Assembly: GCA_031769625.1 (NCBI GenBank)
Contig: JAUIMM010000135.1
Coordinates: forward strand, 2,501,001-2,565,000
Source of the DNA: Taudactylus pleione
Taxonomy: Eukaryota; Chordata; Amphibia; Anura; Myobatrachidae
Reading direction: 5' to 3'
DNA length: 64,000 nt
This document shows positions 42,665 through 54,435 of this stretch, one piece after another. The notes under the pieces are model-generated. The model was given only the letters and a program-made list of their open reading frames with translations, made no database searches and had not been told where the DNA came from. Both the position numbers and the translations under genes were made by a program. Every line of letters begins with the position of its first letter. The first letter of the stretch is position 1.

Positions 42665-43595
42665 CAGAGCCAAATTATCAATGAGGCGGATGGGGCTACA
42701 GCCCCAGATCTTCACATAAAAATAGGCCCCCCACCATGACAGCATGATGATGACCATGTGCGCAGCCGGGCACATGACCGTCCATATATCATACGTTCGA
42801 TTTTCCTCATAAAATAATACATTTTTCTACTTTTTTTTTTGGATTTTGGAAGACATTAGGGCTGTTAGTGTAGAGGGTGTACACACCCACATGGCACTGG
42901 ACATGCCCACACAGCACTGGTCACACCAACATAGCAATGGTCACAGCTCCTCCGCTTCTTACAATGGGCCCTTGATCATTATCAGCCCCAGGGATGTGCA
43001 GTCATGGTAGGCAGGGGAGGCAGACCCTTCCCTGTCATACTCCTGGGATTTAATATAAAAATTATCACAATAAAACAAAGAAGATATCTATAACTTATAA
43101 ACAATTTCTTTCTTTATTATAATAATGTTTATAGTTAACACTCACCAGCTTTGTGGAGCTCCCTGGGACTGCAGGGAGACGAGAGATGAGGCATCAACAG
43201 CTCAGCCTCGCTTCTGTATAGTCAGACGCTGCTTGCAGAGCTGGGGCTGGGCCACACCACGGGCAGTAAGCTAAGAGAGCTAATAGAGGCATGCCTCTGA
43301 GTATGGGGGAGCATGCCTTGAGCACTGATGGACACCTTGGATGTGTCATGTGACCAGGAAGTGCACTGCAGTGTTTAGACATTGCAGCTCAGTCAGCAGC
43401 AGCAAGACACAGTGATACAGGTAGGAGAATCAATGGACACTGAAGCTCAGTATAGTGAGAGGAGAGTTACAGTGAGTAGGGGGTGACACAGGCTCCCAGC
43501 ACTCAGACCCATCTCCATGTGTGCCTCCCCAGCCATTGAGCTCACCACACATCACTGATCAGCCCCATGCCCATGGGGCCCTTAATCCGGCCCTG
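42665..43595. mobile_element. hAT-like non-autonomous element, ~930 bp
   Basis: The left end CAGAGCCAAATTATCAATG is inverted relative to GGGCCCTTAATCCGGCCCTG. The flanks GCACCAAC (42657-42664) and GGGCAAAC (43596-43603) agree at 5 of 8 positions, so the duplication is only tentative. The interior has short repeats of CACAGCACTGGTCACACC type; no transposase. Confidence 0.6.
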
Positions 43596-43928
43596 GGGCA
43601 AACCAATATTCAAAAAAAGGGTATGGGATTACTCTGGTAATAACAATGCTATGTTGCTTCTCCTGTGTGGTGGATAGTTGGTGATCTCTTATATATTTTA
43701 TTCACTAGTATGTTTTAAAAACAATAGTATTACTAGACGCAGTGAATGATGTTTTATGGCAGCTAAAAATGTTTTCCTTTTTTATTCAATTTGTACTATC
43801 GCAGTTTACCGCTTCCTGCAGTAAGTATGACTGTCTAACCCTATTGCTTCCCCTAGTGCCTACCCCTAACATCCCTTCCCATAGCCTAACCATAACCCTC
43901 CGCTGCCTGTCCATGCAGAATGTGATTA

Positions 43929-44105
43929 TGGGGTATATTTACTAAAGTGCAAGTGTTTAGAAGTGGATATGTTGCCCATAGCAGCCAATCAGATTCTATT
44001 TATCATTTATCTAGTACCTTCGAGAAGATAATAGCTAGAATATGATTGGTTGCTATCGGCAACATCTCCACTTCTAAAAACCTGCACTTTAGTGAATATA
44101 CCTCT
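43929..44105. mobile_element. Family D hairpin MITE
   Basis: ATGGGGTATATTTACTAAAG with AGCCAATCAGATTCTATTT, mirrored by the right arm ending in GTGAATATACC. Confidence 0.82.
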
Positions 44106-44470
44106 AAAAGTTGACATTATGACGACATGCCTACCCAAATACATCTTCTGGAGTATAGAACAGACGAAATATCCGCATGCCACACAGTTACATTTCTACA
44201 CAAATACCATAGTATACATCACAGCACCAGTGGGCATTTCATTTTCATTGCAAATACTGAAATGTTCGCATATCGTGTCTTTTCCAGTTTCAAACGTGAC
44301 TTGCGATGGGGCTGTGACCGAGGCTGGGATGGGTGTGGAGTCGCCGGCAGTTTGCGTGGAGTTGTTGGCAGTAGGCAAAGTACACAGTCAAAGTACAGTT
44401 AGGGCGTGGGGTGGGGGGGTGAAGTTGCAAAGTGTGAATCACAGCCCCCTACAGGGCTCCGACCCTGGTC
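44106..44470. other. Gene-free stretch between MITEs
   Basis: No domain is visible in the open frames (the longest, about 149 codons from 44050, runs into family B sequence). Left as unassigned. Confidence 0.4.
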
Positions 44471-44473
44471 TTA

Positions 44474-45072
44474 GGGCCCGATTCAGACCCGTTCGCTAGG
44501 CTGCGATCGCTCGCAGCTGGGCATTTGTTACAAACTGCGCACACGTATAAGTCGCAGTGCGCATGCGCCATCCAGTCGCTGCTATCAGAAATTGTGCGCT
44601 CATAGCACAAAGACTGAGCGCTACTTTGAGTGACAGATAGTGCTGTTTGCGGGTGGTAACAGGGGAAGGACCTGGAAAACGGGGGAGGGGATGAATGAAC
44701 GCAGGCGTGTCTGACCGTCAAACGGCGTTCTTTGGGCGTGCATAATTAGCATTGAAGCATCATTGTACACGTCACCTGGTTGTATTTCACACTGCAGTGA
44801 ACGCAGTGCTTGCGGCGGGGTAGGGTCTACCTCAAGGGCTGTGAGCAGCTCCGATGGCTCTCGATGGTTCTGATTAATCATACACTTCCTGGAGATGACG
44901 TGTGCTACGAACGAAAAGTGGGCGTCATTACACCGTGTGCGATCACTCTGCCGTCTCTCGCATAGACATAGAAGGCGTCCTTAAGCCTGGCCGGGCGATC
45001 GCGGAATTTGCATACATGGACCCTGTCGGCTGCGAAAGTGCGCTGCGTTGCGAACGGGTCTGAATGAGCTCC
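44474..45072 (-). mobile_element. Family B subfamily (b) MITE, TSD TTA
   Basis: It starts GGGCCCGATTCAGACCCG and ends GGGTCTGAATGAGCTCC. TTA is duplicated at 44471-44473 and 45073-45075. The interior 'gggcgtgcataattagc' defines the subfamily shared with 14178, 49524, 54436 and 11626. Confidence 0.85.
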
Positions 45073-45144
45073 TTAGTGTGAAGTTAATAATAATGATTGC
45101 ATTCATGTTGCCGCACACAGTGAAAGCACATCCATTTATGCAAA

Positions 45145-45428
45145 AGGGCTGTAACTAGGGGTGTGCGAGCGGTGCCACTAAACAGGGGGCAGGGCTCTGT
45201 GGGCGGCACCGTTATTGCCCATGGTCCCTGCATCTGGCATGGCATCCTGCAGCCACTGTCACTGCTTTGGATGCTCCAGGGATGTACCTTGCAGATTTTA
45301 CAGCATCCTGAAAATTTCCCCCTTGGTGCTGTTGCTGTTCTTTCAAGCGCCCCGCCCCCTCAGCATGATGTCAAGGGGTCGGGGGGCGTGGCCAGCACAG
45401 GGCACCGTAAAGCCCTGTTACAGCTCTG
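45145..45428. mobile_element. hAT-like non-autonomous element
   Basis: AGGGCTGTAACTAGGGGTG on the left and CCCTGTTACAGCTCTG on the right are inverted. The body has 'gcggtgccact' and 'gggcaccgtaaagccctg'. No exact duplication was found. Confidence 0.65.
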
Positions 45429-46304
45429 TGCACGATACCCTGGTATGACAAGGGGAGTGAGTTGCATGCCAATGGGAGGGAATCACAGCTCAACACTTGC
45501 GTATACGATAACTCTGAATAGGTCAACAAAGATGTACATTATTTTGCGGACGCATTTTGCGATTCCAACTCTGAATAACGCCCTAAATGACTCAATGGGC
45601 AGATTTCTATCTTTCTTCCTCATCATTTTTTTCTTGATTGTGTGATTGCAGCCTCTTGCACGAACAGTTTTAATAAAATAGGTTTAAAATGAATAAGAAA
45701 ATAGAGCTAAGTCTGCTCCTCACCTCCTAAACTCTCACCTCTAATGTATCGTCAGATACAGCTAGATGTGCTGCACTGAGCAAACCTTGGGAACACAGAA
45801 TTTATGGCACTATTTTGGGAAGGCGGATCACCGGGGTTCTGCTTTTGTTGAGGAGGCCAAATAGTAAAGACACATAAATTCTTCATTTCTCGATGACAAG
45901 AAAATAACAAATCTGCCCAGAATATTTTCTTTAATCTATGGCATAGCCGGCGAGCACTGCCAGGACTGACCGGTCCTTGGCAGACAGCAGACGTTAATAT
46001 CTCTTTCCTGCTTATTACATGTTTGCAGGTAAAACCAGTTGGCTGCACCCTCAGAACTAAAGGTTATGTACTGAACTGAAAAGTTCATTTCTGGACCTGA
46101 GATTTAATAAATGGCTACAAAAAAGAAAACTTGTATAAATGTGTATGCTGTCAAACTGGAATGATTACAAAACTCATTATATAACATTGCAGAGCTATAA
46201 TACAAAGGGCCAGAAGCAGTTAGCCGCGGAAGCAGCTAGTACCACTCCCGGTGGCTCCACAAGTTACCTTCCACTGGCTGATTTAATCAGCTATTATAAT
46301 CGGT
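45429..46304. other. Gene-free stretch
   Basis: No coding similarity was recognised in any frame. TCTGAATAACGCCCT at about 45570 is a stray family B-like end. Confidence 0.45.
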
Positions 46305-46540
46305 TGGGTACGGGATGCCGGTGGTCAGAATCCCGACGCCGGCATCCCGAAAGGGTTAGGATACCGACACTTGTAGGTCAGTATCCTCACCCTCCCTCCC
46401 TGGTGATTATACCTAACCTCCCCCTCCCTGCACCCTAACCGTCCCCCTAGTGCCTAACCCCACTACATAGTCAGGATGCCGACGGTTGGGAGCCCGGCGC
46501 CAGCATCCCGTTTGTCGGATTTTCACCGGATCCCATTATA
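46305..46540 (-). mobile_element. Family C-like element, short
   Basis: GGGTACGGGATGCCGGTGG on the left; CCTAACCGTCC and CCTAACCCC interior; GTTTGTCGG..CCGGATCCC on the right. The terminal motif GGTTGGGTACGGGAT also starts the 62700 element. Confidence 0.6.
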
Positions 46541-46859
46541 ATGGGATGATAAATACATGACTGTATCAGTCTCTAATAGTCTTCTAAAAAGAAAAGATAT
46601 TCCAATAACTCTGCTTCAAAAAAAACAAACAATACTTTGCTCAAATTAAAATTTTATTCCCCTCCTCTGGTCAATAAAGCCTTTTGAAGCACACATCTAA
46701 TTACAACTAGGCAGTTATGAATCTAACTTACACACAGCTGTGTTGATTTTCTTAAATTCCATTGGAATATAGGGAAGATAGGGAGCAACAGCTGTTTTAA
46801 ATCTCCTCTCAACACTCACAAACCAACCATCATCAATGGCCAAGAGATTGCTTCTTACT

Positions 46860-47116
46860 ATATGATATTGGCCAAGATATTGCTTCTTACTTATAATATT
46901 GGCCAAGATGTTGCTTCTTACTATATGATATTGGCCAAGAGATTGCTTCTTACTATATGATATTGGCCAAGATATTGCTTCTTACTATATGATATTGGCC
47001 AAGATATTGCTTCTTACTATATGATATTGGCCAAGATATTGCTTCTTACTTATAATATTGGCCAAGATATTGCTTCTTACTATATGATATTGGCCAAGAT
47101 TTTGCTTCTTACTATA
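46860..47116. repeat. 32-bp tandem repeat (~8 copies)
   Basis: The unit contains GATATTGGCCAAGATATTGC and TTCTTACTATAT. Two units carry a CTTATAAT variant at the junction. It begins at a unique 'ggccaagagattgcttctta' and ends abruptly at 47116. Confidence 0.92.
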
Positions 47117-47667
47117 TGCAGCCAATTGGGCATCCTGAGATGCCCGGTCATTGCTGCACTTACCAAAGCAGCCAGTCACGCCCCCTTCTGCGTGACGTAA
47201 TGACATTGCATGCTCAGTGGGCGGGGCCAGCACTGTAGCCCTGTTACAGCTCTGTATTCTACTCATATCAGCCATAATTAAAATCTGTAATCTCTGTCTC
47301 TCCACGGGAATCTTTCTATCCTAATTTAAGCATGCGGTTATTACTCCTATTTTTAAAAAATAATTGTGGCCCAAACTCTCCTTGACATTACAAACCCATA
47401 TAGTAACTCCCATGTCCCTGCAAGCTTCATGAGAGGATTGCCTGCGGTAACCTTATGCCACGAATGGCCAAAGCAGCGATCGCGATCAACCGTTGACACT
47501 CGACCAGACGTCCAGCAGCAGCCAAAAGGAATCAGGCTGATGCTTTATGGCTTGTTGTGCTGAAGCCGTGGCTGTCCCTTTGGGCTGTTATTTGTGTGAC
47601 AGCAACAGCCAATAAGAATCAGGCCGATTTTCTAGGCTGAGGGCCTCAGCCAATATGTTCCAATATG
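47117..47667. other. Gene-free stretch upstream of SIX3-like fragment
   Basis: It includes GCCCTGTTACAGCTCTG (47240 area), a hAT-like right end as in 45145-45428. No sequence recognisable as SIX3 5' coding was seen before 47668. Confidence 0.45.
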
Positions 47668-48040
47668 TTCCTGCCCAACTTCAGCGGCGAGTGCTCCCTG
47701 CTCCTGGCCAGCAGCAGCTCTTGAGCCCCAGAAGAGCTATCCACTCTCAACGTCTCCCTGGAGCAGGAGATGTGTGCAAGACGTTGGAAGAGACCAGGAT
47801 CATCAGGAGGCTGGGGCACTTCCTGTGGTCTCTGCCCATGGTGGCTGCCAAGGTGTGTGAGGCCATCCTGCGAGTTGGACAGTGGTGGCCTTCCACACTG
47901 GCAACTTCAGGGACCTCTACCACATCCTGGATAACCACAATTTCAATAAATGGGAAGCTGCAGGCCATGTGGCTGGAAGCCCACTACCAGGATGCCGAGA
48001 GACGGCAGGGGCGCCTCCTTGGACCGTTTGTTAAGTACTG
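47668..48040 (+). pseudogene. SIX3-like homeobox gene fragment (SIX domain)
   Basis: Three frames must be joined to follow it. 47668-47760 reads 'FLPNFSGECSLLLASS' and 'APEELSTLNVSLEQ'. 47770-47890 reads 'VCKTLEETRIIRRLGHFLWS' and 'KVCEAILR'. 47886-47955 reads '[20 protein letters not shown]'. 47950-48038 reads '[20 protein letters not shown]'. This order matches the SIX domain of SIX3, and the HTGNFRDL and [12 protein letters not shown] residues favour SIX3 over SIX6 (from family knowledge). It stops at the start of the homeodomain: no WFKNRRQ-type sequence follows. At least three frameshifts and one in-frame stop (after LASSSS) make it non-functional. Either a retrocopy or a duplicated exon fragment; this part of SIX3 is a single exon, so lack of introns does not decide. 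Confidence 0.85.
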
Positions 48041-49523
48041 GGTGCTGGAGAACAGTTCAGTCCCAGCAACTTGTCTCCCAGCTGCACCAATGTCCCAGAG
48101 ACACCTGGTCCGTGGTATATACCTGCACCTGAGGCTGGATGAGCAATCAAGGGCAATGTTGGCGAGACCTGGTGACATACCTGCTGATTTTTTAATTAAT
48201 TTAAAATGTATATGTTTTCTTAGGTCACATTTCATTGGCTCAGAGCCATAAAAAGCATACCTCAAAACCCTCCCTATTTTGGCGGGACAGTCCCCACGTT
48301 CCTTGCCACGAGGTTACTCACCCTTTTTTCGGACACACACCTATGGCACGCGCAAATTACCTACTTGGTAGATCGCAAAAGATCAGCTTTCAGAGTAGAT
48401 CACCAAATCCAAAAGTCTGGCCATGCCTGCATTACACGGCTGCTTTCCTTACACAAACCATTGGACCTCTATAATACAGATTTTGGTCCCAGCACTCCAC
48501 AGAGACTGCACTGCCTCAGGTGGCCATGACTTGATCACTTAGTAAATGCTAGTACCCAAAGAGCAAAATATTTTTATTTTTGATTTGTAAAATACAAATG
48601 TATATACAACACAATAAATTATTTGCCAGGAGAAAAAAAAACAGTATAATCATGAGAGATGTGCAGTTCCTATTTTCATAAAGGCAGTTAAATAAAAGGC
48701 AGTATGTACTATAAGTAGCAGCATAGAGCATATGCTAGGCAAAAGGAAGGGCAAAAAATGTACCCGGTACTTTACTAGAAACCACCATAGGATTCTGGGA
48801 TCCAAGGAAACTTCTTTACAATGGCAGCAATGTGGGGTTCGGTGTATACCACGGTCAGGTTTCTATGTTGTATGATGTATGCAATGTTGTATATACAATA
48901 GCAGTGTGTCTATACCCTGGTACAATGGTCCACGCACGTATCGTACAAGATTTTGTGCAATTGCGATTTGGGCTTCCAAATATAGATTGCGCTTGCATTT
49001 TGTATGTACGAAGACCTGTAGTGGTATTAGATGTGCTCACTGTTTTGCCCTCCTGGGAAGTTTGGTGCCTGTTGCGGATCTGCTAGTTGATCGTTCTCAC
49101 TGCTGTCTGCTGGTTGACCTTCCTTAGCCAACACAGCTTTCCAAACGTTTTCTGGGGTGCCCGTTTGTCTCCGTAGCCTTGTAACCTCCTATGCACGGAT
49201 AATTCAGTATGAATTGCTGAGTCGTTCACTGGCAGGGAAGTGATGAATGTAGATGGATGTTATGTAACTTCTGTGTCTACGTAACGTATAGAAAGAAAAA
49301 TAAAACCAGAAATAGAAAAACTCTATTCAGAAAAACAAACCTTACTGAAACAACACAGATTTTGAGGTTGGAATTCCGTCACACACATCCCAGCTAGCGG
49401 AGACCTCAGCATTTAATAGAAAGAGCGCAGGTATAAGAAAACAAACTCATTTGATCAATGTTAAGGGATACTACTCACTTCTGTTACCCAAGGACTGCTG
49501 CATTTGACACTACTGAGCTCTCA
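48041..49523. other. Gene-free stretch
   Basis: CCTCCCTATTTTGGCGGGAC near 48270 is a dispersed-repeat motif. No homeodomain remnant or other coding sequence was recognised downstream of the SIX3-like fragment. Open frames up to about 84 codons lack domains. Confidence 0.45.
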
Positions 49524-50088
49524 GGAGCTCATTCAGACCCACTCGCTAAGATGCATACTCTCGCTGCTGCTGATGGTATGCAGTGTGCGCAGGCCTATGC
49601 ATCGCAGTGCACGTGAGCATTCCTTAGTGAAAGTTCACAATGCATTCGCTCGCTGCACATAGACAGCCCAGCAGAGTGAGTGACAGGGGAGGCCGTTTGT
49701 AGGTGGTAACAGGAGCTGGCCATTAAAAATGGGGGAGTGGAGGTGTAAACCGCGTTTTAGAGGCGTGCATAATTATAAGACAGCATCATAGTACATGTCA
49801 CCTGGCTGTTTTTTACACTGAAGTGCTCGCAGTGCTTGCGGCAGGGTATGGTCAACCTCAAGCGCTGCGTTAGCATCCGATGTACCGATGGTTGCATACA
49901 CTTCCTGGACATGACGTGCACAAGTGGGTGTCTTAAAACAGGCTCGTGGGTGTCTCCATACACTATGTGATCGCTCCGTAAGAAATACTGGGCGTGGTAA
50001 TGCATTGCTGTGCGATAGCACTGCCTACACAATTTGCATACACATCATGCGAGCGATTGCATCTAGTGAGCGGCTCTGAATCAGGCCC
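49524..50088 (-). mobile_element. Family B subfamily (b) MITE, TSD TCA
   Basis: It starts GGAGCTCATTCAGACCC and ends CTCTGAATCAGGCCC. TCA is duplicated at 49521-49523 and 50089-50091. 'gaggcgtgcataattataag' in the interior matches 44474-45072. Confidence 0.85.
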
Positions 50089-50091
50089 TCA

Positions 50092-50550
50092 GTTCTCATA
50101 CAGATGTTACATTGCCTAGAGCTCTGCGATTCGATCCCTAGGCATCATGTGGCTGTTACAAAGTTTGTTTATCTGGATTCACGTCTTGTTCGCTTCCTCT
50201 GTCAGCTGGAGAACAACCGAGCTCATTCCTAGGTCCTCTGCTCTTCTCTATCTATTTCAAATTGCACATATCTTACACAATAAAATTCAAAAACAAATTG
50301 CCTGGCGTGGTTGCATCAGAGGTAACCATGACAAAGTTGGCTTTTCCTGACACGGTCACTTCTGATGTAACTGGCTCATAGACGACTGTCGGCTGCTGCT
50401 GGAAGGTACATGGAATCCAGGCTCAGACCACCCGGATGGCCCTTCGGTTGCCATAGAAACCTCCCCCTAGCCTCCTACTGCCGGGCGGGGTACAGATGGT
50501 AAATCCTAAAAGGATGGCACACCCGTGGCTGAAAATTATGTTTTATATTG
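50092..50550. other. Gene-free stretch
   Basis: Nothing recognised in either strand before the LTR. Confidence 0.45.
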
Positions 50551-51008
50551 TGTCGCAAGATCCGTTTAGGGGTGCTGTCTCCTGGGGTAAACAGCAGCAC
50601 CTTGCACGCAGTAGTCAATTAGTAGCACCCTAGTCCAGGGCCTTGGTACAAGTAACCACAGCTAGTTTTATTTGGAAGCACAATATAAACAAAATAAAAA
50701 ATCCTAGTCTTTCTGGCTCTAAGTAATATACAATTCCCTCTCTCAAAGTGGAAGGACCTAGTGTCCAACTCACCAAAACAGCATTTGGCACAGCACTTAC
50801 AATCACAAGCAATGGTCTCTCTGTTCTGCAGGCCTCAACCTGCTCCCCAGGCAGTGAGAAACAGACTAGAGAAACTGACCCACCTTTTATCAGCCTCTCA
50901 CAGGTGGTTTGGCAATCAAGGTTGCTAATTTGCATTCTACAAGACAAAAGCTAAAAGCCTGTGGCATATATATCTCCCCTTGACAGCTTCCCCAGTGTTT
51001 TTGTTACA
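50551..51008 (-). mobile_element. Probable solo LTR, 458 bp
   Basis: It begins TGTCGCAAGATCC and ends GTTTTTGTTACA; flanks ATTG and ATAG differ at one base. It resembles 15855-16463 in layout (a CTCCTGGGGTA motif near the left end, an A-rich segment, then 'cagcacttacaatcacaagc'-type text). Orientation on the minus strand is by analogy. No internal domain adjoins it. Confidence 0.6.
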
Positions 51009-51560
51009 ATAGTTAAAAAAAGACAGTGTATACAGTGAACATTAACATATTTGGGTTTAAATAGCTATTATTTACTTAATTTGATGGGGACATTTTTGGA
51101 AAAAATATTAGCCAATTAAGAGGTTAATCCATGCACTCATTATCTCCAACATTGACTATAGCAATTCCCTCGTTACTGGTACTTTCATAAAAAAGTCATT
51201 TCCCCTACAAACTATTCTGAATGGTACAGATAGACTAATTTTCCTCACAGCACATTCTTCTTTCACTTTGTCCTTTCCTAATTTGTTTGCTTGTATTTTA
51301 ATGAATATATAAATATAAACTAACATACAAAACCGTTAACAAAAGAACAAGAACATGCAACTCTTCTCGTTAGAAGTATCTTCCATTTCAACCTACCACT
51401 CTGCGTCTCTTTAACACGTGCATTACCTGCTCTCATTTCGATCAAAGGACCTTTTTTCTGGCTGGACCACTCTGTGGAATGCCCTCCCTCGTACAAGACT
51501 TTCTCTAGCATACAAACCATTATGCTTGCCCTGAAAACTCAGATAAGCTTCTCAAATTCT
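51009..51560. other. Gene-free stretch
   Basis: AT-rich host sequence into which the L1 copy inserted. 'gcattccctcgttactggtac'-like text and 'ctttttttctggctggaccac' might be fragments of an older retroelement, but no domain is visible. Confidence 0.35.
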
Positions 51561-51575
51561 TATGACACCTTTTTA

Positions 51576-52846
51576 TTTTTTTTTAAATATCTTTTTATTA
51601 TATCCAAAATTCAGTACAAATTACACACATACAAAAAAATGTTAGAACAAATGTATACCTTGCATTATAAAGAACATACATATGCAATAAAGTACATACA
51701 TTTTGTGAAATATTGAGTATCTGAATTCTGTCTTTTTTTTACTTTTTATGGGGAGAGGGAAAGAGTCTAAAACATACCCCCGAAAACCAGATATATAGAC
51801 CATATTTATAATATTAAATACTATTAGACACAGGGTCAACAAACCAAATATACAATAAAACAGAAAAAAAAATAAAATACAATAAAATAAGTAAAGAAAA
51901 ATAAAGGGAAAGAAACAAAAATATAATGAAAATAAAATAAAAATAGAATGAATTGTCTTACAATCATCAAAACATATAATAATTATATATTCTGTTAGCT
52001 ATTCCTCAGTGAGAGTAAATCCTACCATGTGATACCATTATGTACCGATTTTAGCTGCCATGTTATTCGTCTCATCAGAAACCAAGTGGTATTGTCAAAA
52101 ACTTTCATAATGTTATCAGATGTTGTAATGGGTAAAAAGTCTAAATATATTTCCCATTTCAAGATAAAGGTCTTGACTCCCCTTTCAATATCAAAAAGAG
52201 CAACGCGTCTATCAAAATATATTTCATTCAACAATTCAAATTTCAACATTTCTAAAGACGGGACTACTTTTGATAGCCAATACTGTAAAATCATTTTTTT
52301 TGCTAGGGTTATAATAGTCGTTAATAATGGCAACAATGTATTTTGAATTAGATTTGGAGCCCAGGAAGAAAAATCTGCTAATAGAAATGCTTCCCAAGAA
52401 AAAGGAAGATTGCTCTTCATAATCTGTTGGACAAGATTATCAACTTTATACCAAAAATTTCTTGACCTTAGAGCATTGCCATATATTACGGATAAAAGTA
52501 CTAGAAGATGAGGAGCATTTTGGACAACAAGCAAACTTATGGTCTGAGTTGGTAATTCTGCTCCATTGAGCTTGGGAAAGATAGGCTCTATTAAGAAATT
52601 TGATATGAATTTCTTGGAGTTTAGCTGATTTTAGCCACTTTAGGATCGATGGGAGTTGTTTCATAGTTCTGTCGGAAAATATAAAATCAGGGAAATCCTG
52701 TGACCAAGCGGACCATACTTTATACCATAACTTATTGATATCTTGTATCAACAAATCATTATACAGATAGCACAGTTTAAATTTGTGAGTAGAGGCTAGT
52801 GTGAATATTGAGTAAATAGGGGTTAGTGAGTCATGATGTAAGAACC
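51576..52846 (-). mobile_element. 5'-truncated L1-type LINE, perfect 15-bp TSD
   Basis: TATGACACCTTTTTA occurs at both 51561-51575 and 52847-52861. The low-coordinate end is T-rich on the plus strand (a poly-A tail on the minus strand). The copy contains the ORF2 C-terminus and a 3' UTR of about 450 bp. Truncation at the 5' side and target duplications of this length are typical of target-primed reverse transcription. Confidence 0.92.
52022..52846 (-). pseudogene. L1-like ORF2 C-terminal fragment
   Basis: The first part (from 52846) contains 'ILKWLKSAKLQEIHIKFLNR', 'AYLSQAQWSRI' and the Cys motif 'ACCPKCSS' followed by 'FIRNIWQCSKVKKF', i.e. the C-rich W-C-x-x-V stretch near the end of L1 ORF2. 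A one-base T insertion in a T run at about 52455 shifts the frame; the other frame continues 'FWYKVDNLVQQIM' to a stop near 52022. RT and endonuclease domains were lost by 5' truncation. Only the tail of ORF2 is present, so it cannot be functional. Confidence 0.85.
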
Positions 52847-52861
52847 TATGACACCTTTTTA

Positions 52862-53247
52862 ATAACATTATTATGATATTCTCCCCAATTACCACCACTC
52901 TACACACTAAAATGTACTCTTTTTTTTCTCTTGCTTTTATTTAACACAGATGGACACAGCAGCAGCCACTGGACATAGGGACTGGAGTGGGCACAGCACA
53001 GCAGCCACTGGAGGTGGACAGGATGGACACAGCACAGCAGCAACTGGACATGTTAGCATAGACAGGAGTTAGTGTGGAATGGTGCCCGAATCATCGCAGG
53101 AGGGACTTATATAGAATCCAAAACCTACGAGAATCCGACACCGGGATGATGATGTTTTGCCTCAATTTGGGATCCGAGCAAGGCGGGAACACCCGAGCCT
53201 GCACTCGGATCCACGAAGTTCGGGTGGGCTTGGTTTTCAGAAAACCG
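52862..53247. other. Gene-free, ends in AGATGAGC-family fragment
   Basis: A short tandem-like run of GGACACAGCAGCAGCCACTG units (52950-53050) is followed from about 53090 by 'gatccgagcaaggcgggaac' and 'ttcgggtgggcttggttttc', parts of the family seen at 21601. Confidence 0.5.
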
Positions 53248-53432
53248 CAGGGGTTCCCAACCATGGTCCTCAATGCACACTAAGAGTCCAGGTTTTAGGG
53301 ATTGCCATACTTTAGCACAAGTAACTTAATTAGTACCTCAGTTATATTGATTTAACCATCTGTGCACAATCATGGATATCACTAAAACCAGGACTGTTAG
53401 TGTGCCTTGAGGACCGAGGTTGGGAATCACTG
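53248..53432. mobile_element. hAT-like element, uninterrupted relative of 14097
   Basis: CAGGGGTTCCCAACCATGG on the left, CCGAGGTTGGGAATCACTG on the right, inverted. The 'aattagtacctcagttatat' centre is shared with 14936-15093. The duplication was not detected. Confidence 0.75.
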
Positions 53433-54435
53433 GGCTACAGGGTTACACTATATCTTCGTGTGTTTTCGGGGAATACACTGAAAATATTAGATGATAAATG
53501 GGCCCGATTAAAACATAAGTTCTGAACTATAATTTTTACTTATAATGGCCAATAAATAAAATAGTAAAATGTAGACTATGAATCGCAAGGTGGGTGAACT
53601 TGAAAAAGTTATAAAAACCTGACTGAAAAATAAGTACTATTAAAATGTGAATAAGCTCCAATGAATCTGGCTAATTTCACCATCCACTAAAAGCCACTTC
53701 TGGTTTTCCATCTTGTTCTTCACTTCCAGGGATCTTGAGCTTAATTAAATACTGTAACATTAATGATGTAACTTGTTACTCACTATTGGGAGATGCAGAA
53801 AAAAATGGCAGCAATGGTGAAATGGTGATGCTGGAACTAATCTTTAAATTGTTATGAGTTGTGAGGGAAGGACAGTCTGAAGATAATGGGCTTATTGAGC
53901 TTTAGAATACAAGGATATTAGAAGTCGTGAGGGTAGCAAGGCATGAGAATACATCCCACAGGTCACGGAATTCCAAGCTGAAAGCCAATGTATTTATATT
54001 TTACAGCAGGAGGTACATGATTCCCGTAATCTCCACCACATCCTTCCCACACATGTCACTGCTGTAGTACAGGGTACATTATTTCTTAGCATAACCATAG
54101 TGACAGGGGCCGAGTTAGGATGACCTATTCCGAGGGCAGGAACAGCAGTTTCCTATAGGATGGATGTTTGATTGTGTAGGCAGTTGTAAAAGAACAAAAA
54201 AGTGTATTATCTCACCAGTAACTTACCAGTACCAGCAAGGATCGGGGAGGGGAGGCAAGGAAGTGGGGATGTATAACTTATTCTTATATCCAGTGCTCTC
54301 TGACAACAGAATGCACCATATATATTGATATATTTTACAATAAATTCGCTGTACTTTAGGGGAACTTATGCATTTGAATTCCTAATACATACAGGTTCTT
54401 GATAACTCCCAGATCCGGTAAAGCATACCCATATA
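53433..54435. other. Gene-free stretch
   Basis: No gene or clear repeat could be recognised in about 1 kb. Possibly unique sequence. Confidence 0.45.

Noticed and set aside
48041..48251. Continuation of the SIX3-like fragment into the homeodomain
   Set aside because: The sequence after 48040 shows none of the conserved homeodomain residues in any frame.
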